A DNA stretch of 33,606 nt from assembly GCA_027024155.1 (NCBI GenBank), contig JALVTE010000069.1, positions 1 to 33,606 of the forward strand, given 5' to 3'. Positions 1-7,355 of the stretch are shown here, piece after piece. A program made the translations under genes and the position numbers. The stretch's first letter is position 1. The number at the start of each line of letters is the position of its first letter. Under the pieces are notes generated by a model, which was not told the origin of the DNA, made no database searches, and saw nothing but the letters and a program-made list of their open reading frames with translations. This DNA is from Campylobacteraceae bacterium (GTDB taxonomy: Bacteria; Campylobacterota; Campylobacteria; Campylobacterales; Sulfurovaceae).

Positions 1-449
1 AACTAGCAAAAGTGAATCCATCGGTTGTAACAGCAGTTGTTGCATCTGGCGAGAGCGATATTAACGAACTATTCAAAAAAATAGATGCACTAAATAGCAT
101 AGTAAGCGATAAAAACTCTAAAGAGCTATTTACTACATTTAAGCGTGTGGCTAATATCTCTAAAGATTTAGACTTAAACAGTGATTTAACAGTTGATGAA
201 AGCCTCTTTGTAGAGCCACAAGAGAGTGAGCTTTACAGTAAATTTAAAGAGCTAAATGCTAAAGAGTACAGCAGATATTTAGAGAAGTTACAAGCACTAT
301 TTGGTTTAAAAGAGCTTTTAGATAACTACTTCGATAGCGTACTTGTAAATGCTGAAGATGAGAAGCTAAAAACAAACAGACAAAATACAATCGCCTCTGT
401 CTATAAAGCCTTTAGAGATATTGCAGATATTAAAGAGGTAACAGTTTAA
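1..449 (+). CDS. glyS: Glycyl-tRNA synthetase beta subunit, C-terminal fragment
   Basis: The reading frame is open to the left edge (first whole codon at base 3), so only about the last 149 residues are present. The visible part is helical and ends in the stretch VNAEDEKLKTNRQ followed by a short helix rich in Ala, Phe and Asp. This resembles the C-terminal anticodon-binding (DALR-like) end of bacterial GlyS, where a 'V(M)VNADD..LR.NRL' segment is typical. GlyS works with GlyQ in an alpha2beta2 enzyme that charges tRNA-Gly in the cytoplasm. The GTG at base 12 is not a credible start because the frame continues upstream. The next gene starts 5 bases after the stop, so the two are probably cotranscribed. 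The identification rests on the C-terminal motif only. Confidence 0.8.
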   Translation, partial: LAKVNPSVVTAVVASGESDINELFKKIDALNSIVSDKNSKELFTTFKRVANISKDLDLNSDLTVDESLFVEPQESELYSKFKELNAKEYSRYLEKLQALFGLKELLDNYFDSVLVNAEDEKLKTNRQNTIASVYKAFRDIADIKEVTV

Positions 450-454
450 ACCCT

Positions 455-1567
455 GTGCAAAAAGTTTACGATTTAGTTGTTGTAGGTGCTGGAATAGCAG
501 GCTGTTCTATCGCCTACACCGCACAAAAAGAGAATAAAAGAGTCTTAATAATAGACAAAGCCTCTACACCTGCTACTGGTGGTAGCGGAGCGGCTGGGGC
601 GTTTATTTCGCCAAAACTTGGCATTGAGAGTCCACTACTTAACTTAACTAATTTAGCCTTTGGCTATTCTAGCAATTTTTACAAAACTAATTTTCCTAAA
701 TATTTTGACCAAAGCGGTATTGTTAGGCTTCCAAAAGATGCTAAAGATGCTAAAAATTTTGAATACTACAAAAGCATTATAGATGCTAACTCTAAAATTT
801 TAACACCAGATGAACTAAAGCAATTTGGTGTTAAAAGTCAATTTGACTCTTTGTATTTTAGAGATGGCGGAGTTTGCGATGCACAAGGTATCTGTAAAGT
901 TATGGTAGAAGATGTTGAGTATCTACAAATGGAGTTAAGTAGCCTAGAGTATAAAGAGGATAATTGGATTCTAAACAGCCAAATAGAAGCAAAAAATGTT
1001 GTTTTAGCGACTGGCTATATTGGCTACAAAGATTTGCTAGGGTATATGGGTATTAACGGAGTTTGGGGAAGTAGGGGAGACTTTTATACCAATAGCGATA
1101 TAAAGGTATGTATGCACCAAAATATTTCGGTAAGTGCACTGCATAATGGCATAATAAAAATAGGTGCAACACATGTTAGGTCTAAGAATCCATGTATGGT
1201 TTGCGATGGCGAGCCACTTAAAGGGCTAATTGCCAAGGCAAAAGAGTTAGCCAATATAGATGAATTAACATTAAAAGAGACATTTTGCGGAATGCGAAGC
1301 TCTAGCCGAGACCACTTTCCAACTATTGGCAAAATTATAGATACCAAATATATGTTAGAGAATTATCCAAATATTAAAAAAGGATACAACAAAGCTCCAT
1401 TAAAACATTTTAAAAATTTGTATGTTTTTAATGGTTTAGGAGGGCGAGGCTTTGTATTTGCCCCACTAATGGCAAAATGGCTATATGCACATATTTTTGA
1501 AGATGAAAATATAGATAGTAAGGTATCGCCGGATAGACTATTTCTAAAATGGGCTAGAAAATTATGA
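455..1567 (+). CDS. mnmC: FAD-dependent MnmC-type tRNA (mnm5s2U34) oxidoreductase, stand-alone FAD domain
   Basis: This is a 370-residue DAO/GlpO-type flavoprotein with a GTG start, 5 bases after glyS. The N-terminal Rossmann motif GAGIAG (residues 11-16) and following acidic position fit FAD binding. The GGSGAAGAF segment with a downstream SPKL, and the late motif GMRSSSRDHFPTIG, match the C-terminal half of MnmC. That half removes the carboxymethyl group from cmnm5(s2)U34 in the tRNA wobble position. In E. coli it is fused to a methyltransferase domain of about 250 residues. Here no methyltransferase is present and the protein starts directly at the FAD fold. The methylating partner, if any, must lie elsewhere. 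A generic glycine/D-amino-acid oxidase is the alternative but fits the RSSSRDHFP motif less well. Confidence 0.78.
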   Translation: MQKVYDLVVVGAGIAGCSIAYTAQKENKRVLIIDKASTPATGGSGAAGAFISPKLGIESPLLNLTNLAFGYSSNFYKTNFPKYFDQSGIVRLPKDAKDAKNFEYYKSIIDANSKILTPDELKQFGVKSQFDSLYFRDGGVCDAQGICKVMVEDVEYLQMELSSLEYKEDNWILNSQIEAKNVVLATGYIGYKDLLGYMGINGVWGSRGDFYTNSDIKVCMHQNISVSALHNGIIKIGATHVRSKNPCMVCDGEPLKGLIAKAKELANIDELTLKETFCGMRSSSRDHFPTIGKIIDTKYMLENYPNIKKGYNKAPLKHFKNLYVFNGLGGRGFVFAPLMAKWLYAHIFEDENIDSKVSPDRLFLKWARKL

Positions 1568-1621
1568 GTTTTAAAACTATTTTTGCAGTAAATATGATAA
1601 AATCATACAAAAAGTAGAAAA

Positions 1622-2875
1622 ATGAGAAGACGATATATTGCAGCTATTAGCGTTATTATTCCTATAATTATAATCTCTATTATTAAATACTTCTATCCTG
1701 TCTCTTACGATGTTTTGTTTGGGTATATGATTGCAGTTGCAATTTTGTTTAAAACGGCATTAATATCTTTTTTTATGGTATCTAAGTTAAAATTAATAGC
1801 TTTTTTAAAAGGTCTTACACTCCTGCAAGCTATAGTTTTATTAGTAAAAAGGTGGCTTTTAGATAATGTATTTACTATATGGTTGAAAAAGAATATAATT
1901 GACCATATTACTGGAGCATTTATAAATACATTTAAATACTATAGAAGTTTAAATTTTAAAAAAAAATTAAAAAACTTTTTTGCTCCATTACTTATAATTC
2001 TTGGAACATTATGGTTTATATATAGTAGTGGATACTTAGATAATATCTTACTATTTACTGAATTAAAAGTTTTTATTATATGGCTCTCTAAGAGTGCAAT
2101 ATTGGTTATTACTAAAACCATTGGTTTTGTATTGGATTCTTGGCTTACGCCAATTATTGAAGTATTTGCACTTAGCTTTTTACTTACAAAACTAGAAGAT
2201 TGGCTAGGTAAGGATAATATTATTATAAAAAGTATAAATTGGTTAGGTGAAAAACTTAATAAGCTTGCATCTATTTTTGGTTCCTTTAGTGAAAAATATA
2301 TAGACCCTATGCTCAATGAACCAGTAAGTAAAAAGTCTAAAGCATTAGGTGATTCTATAAATAACTACATTAACCATAAAAAAACAGAATATGAATATGA
2401 ACAATTTGAAAGATTAGAGACCAAACTTTTAAAAGGACATATAGATGCTTATCATACATTTAAAGGTATGGAAAAGATTAGAGATAAAAAGAAATTATAT
2501 AGTTTAATCAACAAGCGTACAAAAGATTATTTAGATATAGTAGCGTATGTATCAAGAAATAGAAAAGGCGATTTAGTACCACAAGAGGTTGATGACTCTT
2601 TTTATCACGATATTTTTATATTAGAGGGGGTTGCAAGTTCGCATAAAGAGGGCGTAAAGAAACAGCACGAATCAAAACCAGATTACACAGATTTTTGGAT
2701 TTTAAATACTAGCAATTATCCAGTGTGGCTACTTGCTAGTGATAAATTTGATAAGCAGTTAATAGAGCCTAAAAGTGTAACTTTTATTAAAACAAGCGAA
2801 GAGATAGATTATTCTAAAGATAAAATATGCTTTGAATTTAGAGATAAACAAGAGTGTGCAGTAGTATTGGATTAA
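1622..2875 (+). CDS. Unrecognised multi-pass membrane protein
   Basis: I do not recognise this 417-residue protein. The first half is hydrophobic, with likely membrane segments near residues 6-24, 28-54, 63-78, 122-140 and 148-190. These are separated by short Lys-rich loops, including a KKKLKN patch near 115. After about residue 195 the protein becomes soluble and strongly charged, with a Glu/Lys-rich helical stretch around 240-300. It ends in a small probably beta-rich domain containing DFWILNTSNYPVWLL and a final CFEFRDKQECAVVL. The next gene, a NYN-LOTUS putative RNase, starts 9 bases downstream behind an AAGGAA ribosome site, which suggests co-expression. A role as membrane anchor or partner for that RNase is inference only. 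An AT-rich TAAAAT-type -10 lies just upstream. Confidence 0.75.
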   Translation: MRRRYIAAISVIIPIIIISIIKYFYPVSYDVLFGYMIAVAILFKTALISFFMVSKLKLIAFLKGLTLLQAIVLLVKRWLLDNVFTIWLKKNIIDHITGAFINTFKYYRSLNFKKKLKNFFAPLLIILGTLWFIYSSGYLDNILLFTELKVFIIWLSKSAILVITKTIGFVLDSWLTPIIEVFALSFLLTKLEDWLGKDNIIIKSINWLGEKLNKLASIFGSFSEKYIDPMLNEPVSKKSKALGDSINNYINHKKTEYEYEQFERLETKLLKGHIDAYHTFKGMEKIRDKKKLYSLINKRTKDYLDIVAYVSRNRKGDLVPQEVDDSFYHDIFILEGVASSHKEGVKKQHESKPDYTDFWILNTSNYPVWLLASDKFDKQLIEPKSVTFIKTSEEIDYSKDKICFEFRDKQECAVVLD

Positions 2876-2884
2876 GGAAAAAAT

Positions 2885-3622
2885 ATGATAGAGAAAAAAG
2901 ATTTAATAGCACTATTTATAGATTGCGACAATATATCGCACAGAGCAATAGAGGGAATTATTACAGAACTTAGTCGGTATGGTGTTGTAAATATTCGCCA
3001 AGCGTATGGCAACTGGAGTAAAGAGAATTTAAAAAATTGGGAAGATAAGCTTTTAGAGTATGCAATTAAGCCAATTCAGCAGTTTGATTACTCTAAAAAC
3101 AAAAATGCAACCGATATTTTAATGACAATAGATGCAATAGACCTTTTGCATACTAAAAAAATAGATGCCTTTGCCTTTGCCACAAGCGATAGCGACTTTA
3201 CTCCTGTAGTTATGCGACTACAAGCAGAGGGTATAAAAGTTTTTGGTTTTGGAGAGAAAAAAACGCCTAAATCATTAGTAATAGCGTGTTCACAATTTGT
3301 ATATACAGATAATTTATTAAATGATACTAAAGATATTAAAGAGAAAAAAGCTGTTAAAAAAGTTAAAAGAGAATTGTTAAAAGATAAATGGCTAGTCAAT
3401 TTATTACAGAGTGCAGTAGAACAGACTTCAGATGAATATGGTTGGGCTAATTTAGCAGATGTTGGTAGTTTTATAAATAACTCTACATCGTTTTCGCCTC
3501 TTAATTATGGTTATAAAAAATTAAGTTCTATTATAAAAGAGATAGAGTTATTTGACATAGCTTTTGATGAAGTAAGTTTGCAAATGAGTATACGAGATAA
3601 GCGATATAAAGATGATTTTTAA
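2885..3622 (+). CDS. NYN (PIN-like) domain protein with C-terminal OST-HTH/LOTUS domain
   Basis: This 245-residue protein has two domains. Residues 8-145 form a NYN/LabA-type (DUF88) PIN-like fold. Acidic residues sit where this family binds catalytic metal: D13 in FIDCDN, D77 in NATD, and D102 and D104 in SDSDF. Residues about 167-230 match the OST-HTH/LOTUS domain (GWANL..VG, then NYGYKKLSSII), which binds RNA in other proteins. NYN proteins with LOTUS domains are thought to be RNases or RNA regulators, and targets vary. The likely partner is the membrane protein 9 bases upstream. A Lys-rich linker at 150-166 joins the domains. The domain calls are firm; the substrate is unknown. Confidence 0.85.
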   Translation: MIEKKDLIALFIDCDNISHRAIEGIITELSRYGVVNIRQAYGNWSKENLKNWEDKLLEYAIKPIQQFDYSKNKNATDILMTIDAIDLLHTKKIDAFAFATSDSDFTPVVMRLQAEGIKVFGFGEKKTPKSLVIACSQFVYTDNLLNDTKDIKEKKAVKKVKRELLKDKWLVNLLQSAVEQTSDEYGWANLADVGSFINNSTSFSPLNYGYKKLSSIIKEIELFDIAFDEVSLQMSIRDKRYKDDF

Positions 3623-3681
3623 TTTCTTTAGTAAATAAGATAAAATTACTCCTAATTTAATCTCTTTTAAGTTATTATTGA

Positions 3682-3706
3682 TATAATTAATAAAAATTAT
3701 TATTTA
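3682..3706 (+). promoter_or_regulatory. Promoter -10 and PerR/Fur-like operator of the peroxiredoxin gene
   Basis: A perfect TATAAT (3682-3687) is overlapped by an AT-rich inverted repeat. The left arm is TAATTAATAA (3684-3693), the spacer is AAA, and the right arm is TTATTATTTA (3697-3706). Nine of ten positions pair. Size, AT content and the short spacer resemble PerR/Fur boxes, and a PerR-like gene lies just downstream. A repressor here would cover the -10 element. No clear -35 box is seen, which is common in this phylum. The ribosome site AGGAG (3706-3710) touches the right arm. Confidence 0.5.
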
Positions 3707-3716
3707 GGAGATAAAT

Positions 3717-4313
3717 ATGTTAGTAACTAAAAAAGCACCAGACTTTACAGCAGCAGCAGTTTTAGGAAATGGAGAGATTGTAGAAGATTTTAATCTATAC
3801 AATAATATTGGAGAAAAAGGGGCAGTATTATTTTTCTACCCATTAGATTTTACATTTGTATGTCCATCTGAGCTTATAGCATTTGACCATAGATTAAAAG
3901 AGTTCCATGATAGAGGAATTAATGTAATAGGTTGTTCTGTTGATTCTCAGTTTAGTCATTTTGCTTGGAGAGAAACTCCAGTAGATAAAGGTGGTATTGG
4001 TAGAGTGGGTTATCCAATAGTAGCAGACTTAACTAAACAAATAGCAGCAGATTATGATGTACTTTTAGATGGTGGAGTAGCACTTAGAGGCTCTTTCTTA
4101 ATCGATAAAGATGGTACAGTAAGACATGCAGTAATCAACGATTTACCACTTGGAAGAAACATTGATGAAATGCTAAGAATGGTAGATGCAATGATATTTA
4201 CTAACGAGCACGGAGAAGTTTGTCCAGCTAACTGGGTAGAGGGTAAAGAGGGTATGAAGCCAGATGCAGATGGTGTAGCAGATTACCTAGCAAAACATGC
4301 GGAGGAGCTATAA
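3717..4313 (+). CDS. Typical 2-Cys peroxiredoxin (AhpC/TSA family)
   Basis: This is a complete 198-residue peroxiredoxin, the usual length. The peroxidatic cysteine C49 lies in FTFVCPSE and the resolving cysteine C169 in GEVCPANW, so it is a typical two-cysteine enzyme. It reduces H2O2, organic peroxides and peroxynitrite in the cytoplasm, using thioredoxin or a similar donor; no AhpF is present in the window. The loop GGIG (92-95) is present and the C-terminus carries DYL instead of the YF seen in over-oxidation-sensitive eukaryotic forms. The gene has a strong AGGAG site and a candidate PerR operator over its promoter, and a PerR-like gene begins 31 bases after its stop. Regulation by peroxide is therefore likely. 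Confidence 0.93.
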   Translation: MLVTKKAPDFTAAAVLGNGEIVEDFNLYNNIGEKGAVLFFYPLDFTFVCPSELIAFDHRLKEFHDRGINVIGCSVDSQFSHFAWRETPVDKGGIGRVGYPIVADLTKQIAADYDVLLDGGVALRGSFLIDKDGTVRHAVINDLPLGRNIDEMLRMVDAMIFTNEHGEVCPANWVEGKEGMKPDADGVADYLAKHAEEL

Positions 4314-4344
4314 GCTTCTTCGAATTTATAAAGGAATAGAAATT

Positions 4345-4752
4345 ATGCAAATGAAAGTAGTTAATAGCTTAAAAGAGCATGGGTTAAAAGTTACACCTCA
4401 AAGAGTTACAATATTGAGTGCAATAGAAAAGAAAGGCCATGCCAATATTGATGAAATATATCAAGAAGCTAAAACTACAAATCCTACAATGTCATTAGCA
4501 ACTGTATATAAAAATATAACTTCATTAATTGAAACTAAACTTTTAAAAGAGGTTGCTATAAATAATCAAAAATCTAAATATGAATTAAGTAAAAAGCCTC
4601 ACTCTCATTTGATTTGTAAAAAGTGTGGTAATTTAGAAGATATAGATTCTCATAACCTTTTTACTTTAAATAGTGATAAATTAGATTTTGATATTGAAGA
4701 GGTAGAGTTAAATATATATGGTATATGCAATCAGTGTAAAAAGAGTAATTAA
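4345..4752 (+). CDS. perR: Fur-family transcriptional regulator, PerR-like
   Basis: This 135-residue protein has a Fur-type winged helix (about 1-80) and a metal-binding dimerisation domain. Two CxxC pairs (C91/C94 and C128/C131) form the structural zinc site. The position after CGNLE is aspartate (D99), as in PerR; true Fur proteins carry glutamate there, which favours the peroxide sensor. H32 in GHANI fits a regulatory metal ligand. I chose the ATG at 4345 because an AAGGAATAG ribosome site precedes it. An upstream in-frame ATG at 4297 would run into the peroxiredoxin gene. The likely target is the peroxiredoxin operon itself. A Fur or Zur assignment cannot be fully excluded. Confidence 0.83.
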   Translation: MQMKVVNSLKEHGLKVTPQRVTILSAIEKKGHANIDEIYQEAKTTNPTMSLATVYKNITSLIETKLLKEVAINNQKSKYELSKKPHSHLICKKCGNLEDIDSHNLFTLNSDKLDFDIEEVELNIYGICNQCKKSN

Positions 4753-5020
4753 TGGCATCTTAAATGCCATTAAGTTAAAGAAGTTATAGCTATATAATGG
4801 AATTGATTATTAAATAAAATTAATAATTTTCCACCGCCGTCATTCTCGTGAAAACGGGAATCTACAATTTTAACTGTCTATAAATTACAATTTAACTTTT
4901 TGGACAATTTAAACCGTGAATTACCACTCTCAAAGTAATGACGCAGTGGCAAGATTTTAGCCTTGCTCTTTAAAGTTATTTCAATTTTATGGAATTAAGA
5001 TTCTTAACTTAACATCATTT
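4749..5020. repeat. Nested intergenic repeat element
   Basis: This fills the spacer after perR. It opens with a perfect 10-bp hairpin, TTAATGGCAT (4749-4758) with ATGCCATTAA (4764-4773), touching the perR stop and possibly serving as a weak terminator. The core ATTAAGTTAAAG (4769-4780) is answered by CTTAACTTAAC (5003-5013) in inverted orientation. Between them lies a second imperfect inverted pair, CCACCGCCGTCATT (4831-4844) and AATGACGCAGTGG (4937-4949). The left inner arm continues into ATTCTCGTGAAAACGGGAAT (4842-4861), similar in form to the dRS3 repeats of Neisseria. No coding potential is seen. The same outer core recurs at 20.7, 22.6-22.8 and 33.4 kb. Confidence 0.7.
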
Positions 5021-5030
5021 AAGGGTAGTT

Positions 5031-5972
5031 CTAAAGTTTAGATAGTGAGTGTTGTAGAAATATTGTTAATAGTACCAGTAGAGATATTCCAGCAGGTTTA
5101 GAATACATTTTATTAGCAGTAATAAAGACTAACATAAGTGTTGAAACTATTAGTACAATAATATCAAAAGTATATTTAGAAAAGTCTAAGTGTATAGGGT
5201 TAGCTATTGCAGCTCCTGCTAGCGCTACAGATATATTTGCCATATTTGAGCCAATAATGTTACCTATTGCCATATCGGCCTTACCAGCTTTTGCTGCCAT
5301 AACAGAAACTATTAACTCTGGCAAAGAGGTACCAAATGCAACTAAAATTACACCCACTATCCAATCACTAACACCAAAAGATTTTGCAATATTAGATGCA
5401 CTACTAATAGTATAATCTGCACCATAAATTACTGTAATAAAACCTATTAAAATTAAAACTACTGTTTTAGGTAAATTAAAATCTTTTTTTATCTCTTCGC
5501 TATCTTTATCTATACCAAAATCTACTGTATCATCTGAATGGTTAAGTAAAAAAAGAATATATGCAAACATTAACATAAACATAGCAACACCGCTTAATCT
5601 TGTAATTTGATTATCAAAAGCAATAGCTACAAATATAAGCACAGGGAATAGAGCCCAAGAACTATCTTTTGCAAAGAAATCACGATTTGGATTTATTTTT
5701 TTTGATATAAGTAAAACAACTCCAATAACAAGAGTAATATTTATAATATTACTTCCGATTATGTTAGAGACTGCTAACTCTGCTTTACCGTGAATACTAG
5801 CACTAATACTTGTAGCCATTTCTGGTAAAGAGGTACCAAGGGCAATTAGCGTAGCCCCAATTATATATTCAGATATACCAAATCTTAGCGCTACTTTTTC
5901 ACTCTGATTTATTATAATATCTGCCCCATAAATCAATACAGCTAAAGATACAACAAAAATAATATAATCCAT
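5031..5972 (-). CDS. CaCA-family Na+/Ca2+ (or K+/H+) antiporter, YrbG-like
   Basis: This 313-residue inner-membrane protein has about ten hydrophobic segments and an internal duplication. The alpha repeats carry GTSLPE at residues 46-51 and 214-219, each followed by a GSN motif (73-75 and 241-243). The acidic loop near 147-165 separates the halves. This is the sodium/calcium exchanger fold, in which the two Glu residues of the GTSLPE motifs bind the cation. Bacterial members move Ca2+ or other cations in exchange for Na+ or H+, and the exact ion cannot be told. It follows ybeY by 3 bases on the minus strand, so they form an operon. Confidence 0.9.
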   Translation of the reverse strand: MDYIIFVVSLAVLIYGADIIINQSEKVALRFGISEYIIGATLIALGTSLPEMATSISASIHGKAELAVSNIIGSNIINITLVIGVVLLISKKINPNRDFFAKDSSWALFPVLIFVAIAFDNQITRLSGVAMFMLMFAYILFLLNHSDDTVDFGIDKDSEEIKKDFNLPKTVVLILIGFITVIYGADYTISSASNIAKSFGVSDWIVGVILVAFGTSLPELIVSVMAAKAGKADMAIGNIIGSNMANISVALAGAAIANPIHLDFSKYTFDIIVLIVSTLMLVFITANKMYSKPAGISLLVLLTIFLQHSLSKL

Positions 5973-5975
5973 TTT

Positions 5976-6401
5976 CTACTCTCCTTCGGTTCTAATTATT
6001 AAACTATTTGGTAATTTAAATTGATTAATCAACTCTCTTTCTACTTTTCTCATTTCTCCATTATCAATTTCATGGTCATAACCCAACAGATGTAGCAGTC
6101 CATGTATAAATAGTAATGTAATCTCATCATCTATAGAGTGCTTTAAATTATTAGCTACCTCTTTTACTTTATCTATAGAAATAATAATAGTTCCCAATGG
6201 CATATGAGGAATATTTTCAAGAGGAAAACTTAGTACATCTGTGGCTTTATCAACGCCTCTATACTCTCTGTTATACTCTTGAATATTGCTATTTGTTGTT
6301 ACAATTAGCTCCACATCTTTTGCAATTTCTAAAAAATTACATATATTTTCTAATTTTTTTAAATCTATTTTTGTATCTGTTTTATTATCTAGTAAAATCA
6401 T
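5976..6401 (-). CDS. ybeY: Endoribonuclease YbeY (rRNA maturation factor)
   Basis: This 141-residue protein carries the UPF0054 zinc signature: H100, H104 and H110 in HGLLHLLGYDHE. The preceding region RGVDKATDVLSFP is the other family landmark. YbeY is a metal-dependent single-strand RNase acting in 16S rRNA 3'-end maturation and 70S ribosome quality control. The gene is the first of a two-gene minus-strand operon with the antiporter and is divergent from queC, with about 50 bases between the starts. Length is slightly short for the family but complete. Confidence 0.95.
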   Translation of the reverse strand: MILLDNKTDTKIDLKKLENICNFLEIAKDVELIVTTNSNIQEYNREYRGVDKATDVLSFPLENIPHMPLGTIIISIDKVKEVANNLKHSIDDEITLLFIHGLLHLLGYDHEIDNGEMRKVERELINQFKLPNSLIIRTEGE

Positions 6402-6450
6402 ACGCCAATTTTATCTAAATTCTTGTAAAATTATATAAAAAAGGCATAAA

Positions 6451-7119
6451 ATGAATAAAAAAGCTATATGTATAATCTCTGGTGGTATGGATAGTGCACT
6501 AGCTGCTACAATAGCAAAGAGAGATGGTTACGAAATAATAGCCTTACATTTTAACTATAATCAAAGAACACAAAATAAAGAGTTAGAGTGTTTTGAATTA
6601 ATCACAAAAGATTTAAATGTAAAAGATAAATATGTAATAGATTTAGATTTTTTTAAACAGATAGGTGCAACAGCTTTAATTGGTGATGAAATAGATGTAC
6701 CAACAGAAGGCATAAAACCAGGTGTACCAATTACATATGTACCATACCGAAATGGGATATTCTTATCTATTGCTGCGGCTATTGCTCAAAAACATAATGC
6801 AGATGCCTTATTTATAGGTGTAGTAGAAGAAGATAGTAGCGGATATCCAGACTGTAGAGAGAGCTTTATAAACTCTATAGAGAAGTCAATAAATTTAGGG
6901 TTAAGAGATGATAGCAATTTAAAAATAGAAACACCACTAATCCATTTAAGTAAAGCAGATATAGTTAAAAAATCTTTAGAATTAGGGGTAAAGCTAGAAC
7001 ATACTTGGAGTTGTTACAAAAACAGTGACAAAGCATGTGGAGTATGCGATAGTTGCCGGTTAAGATTAAAAGGATTTAAAGAGGCAAATACCAAAGACCC
7101 AATAGAGTATGAAAATTAG
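6451..7119 (+). CDS. queC: 7-cyano-7-deazaguanine synthase QueC
   Basis: This 222-residue enzyme has the PP-loop SGGMDS (residues 10-15) for ATP and four zinc-binding cysteines, C188, C196, C199 and C202. It converts 7-carboxy-7-deazaguanine to preQ0 using ATP and ammonia, a step in queuosine synthesis. Another queuosine gene, tgt, is also in this window, consistent with a full pathway in the genome. The start has an AAAAAGG site upstream. The 3' end overlaps the convergent HTH gene by 4 bases. Confidence 0.94.
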   Translation: MNKKAICIISGGMDSALAATIAKRDGYEIIALHFNYNQRTQNKELECFELITKDLNVKDKYVIDLDFFKQIGATALIGDEIDVPTEGIKPGVPITYVPYRNGIFLSIAAAIAQKHNADALFIGVVEEDSSGYPDCRESFINSIEKSINLGLRDDSNLKIETPLIHLSKADIVKKSLELGVKLEHTWSCYKNSDKACGVCDSCRLRLKGFKEANTKDPIEYEN

Positions 7120-7355
7120 AGTAAATTATTTGCATCAAAATAGTAAAAAGGCTTTTTCTCGCTAATCTCTAGTTCTAAATTTAAAGTATCTAATATCTTT
7201 ATAAAAGTAGCAAGCGAAATCTTTGGTATCTCGCCTTTTTCTAATTTAGATAGCGTCTGGCGGGTAATTCCAACTTTGCTTGCTAACTCTTGTTGTGTTA
7301 AATTGTTTGATTTTCTGTACTCTTTTATTGTAGAGCCAATATTAAAAAATTGCAT
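7116..7355 (-). CDS. XRE-family HTH regulator, HipB-like antitoxin
   Basis: This 79-residue protein is almost entirely a helix-turn-helix of the Cro/XRE type (residues about 9-60). The recognition region reads LTQQELASKVGITRQTLSKL, followed by a short C-terminal tail with YYFDAN. It overlaps the end of the upstream HipA gene by 14 bases, so the two are translationally coupled. In E. coli hipB precedes hipA; here the order is reversed. The expected role is to bind HipA and repress the shared promoter at about 8560-8588. The family call is firm; pairing is inferred from the overlap. Confidence 0.88.
   Translation of the reverse strand: MQFFNIGSTIKEYRKSNNLTQQELASKVGITRQTLSKLEKGEIPKISLATFIKILDTLNLELEISEKKPFYYFDANNLL

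Noticed and set aside
4297-4344. Longer N-terminus for the PerR-like protein
   Set aside because: It would overlap the end of the peroxiredoxin gene and lacks a ribosome site, while ATG 4345 has AAGGAATAG just upstream and matches family length.
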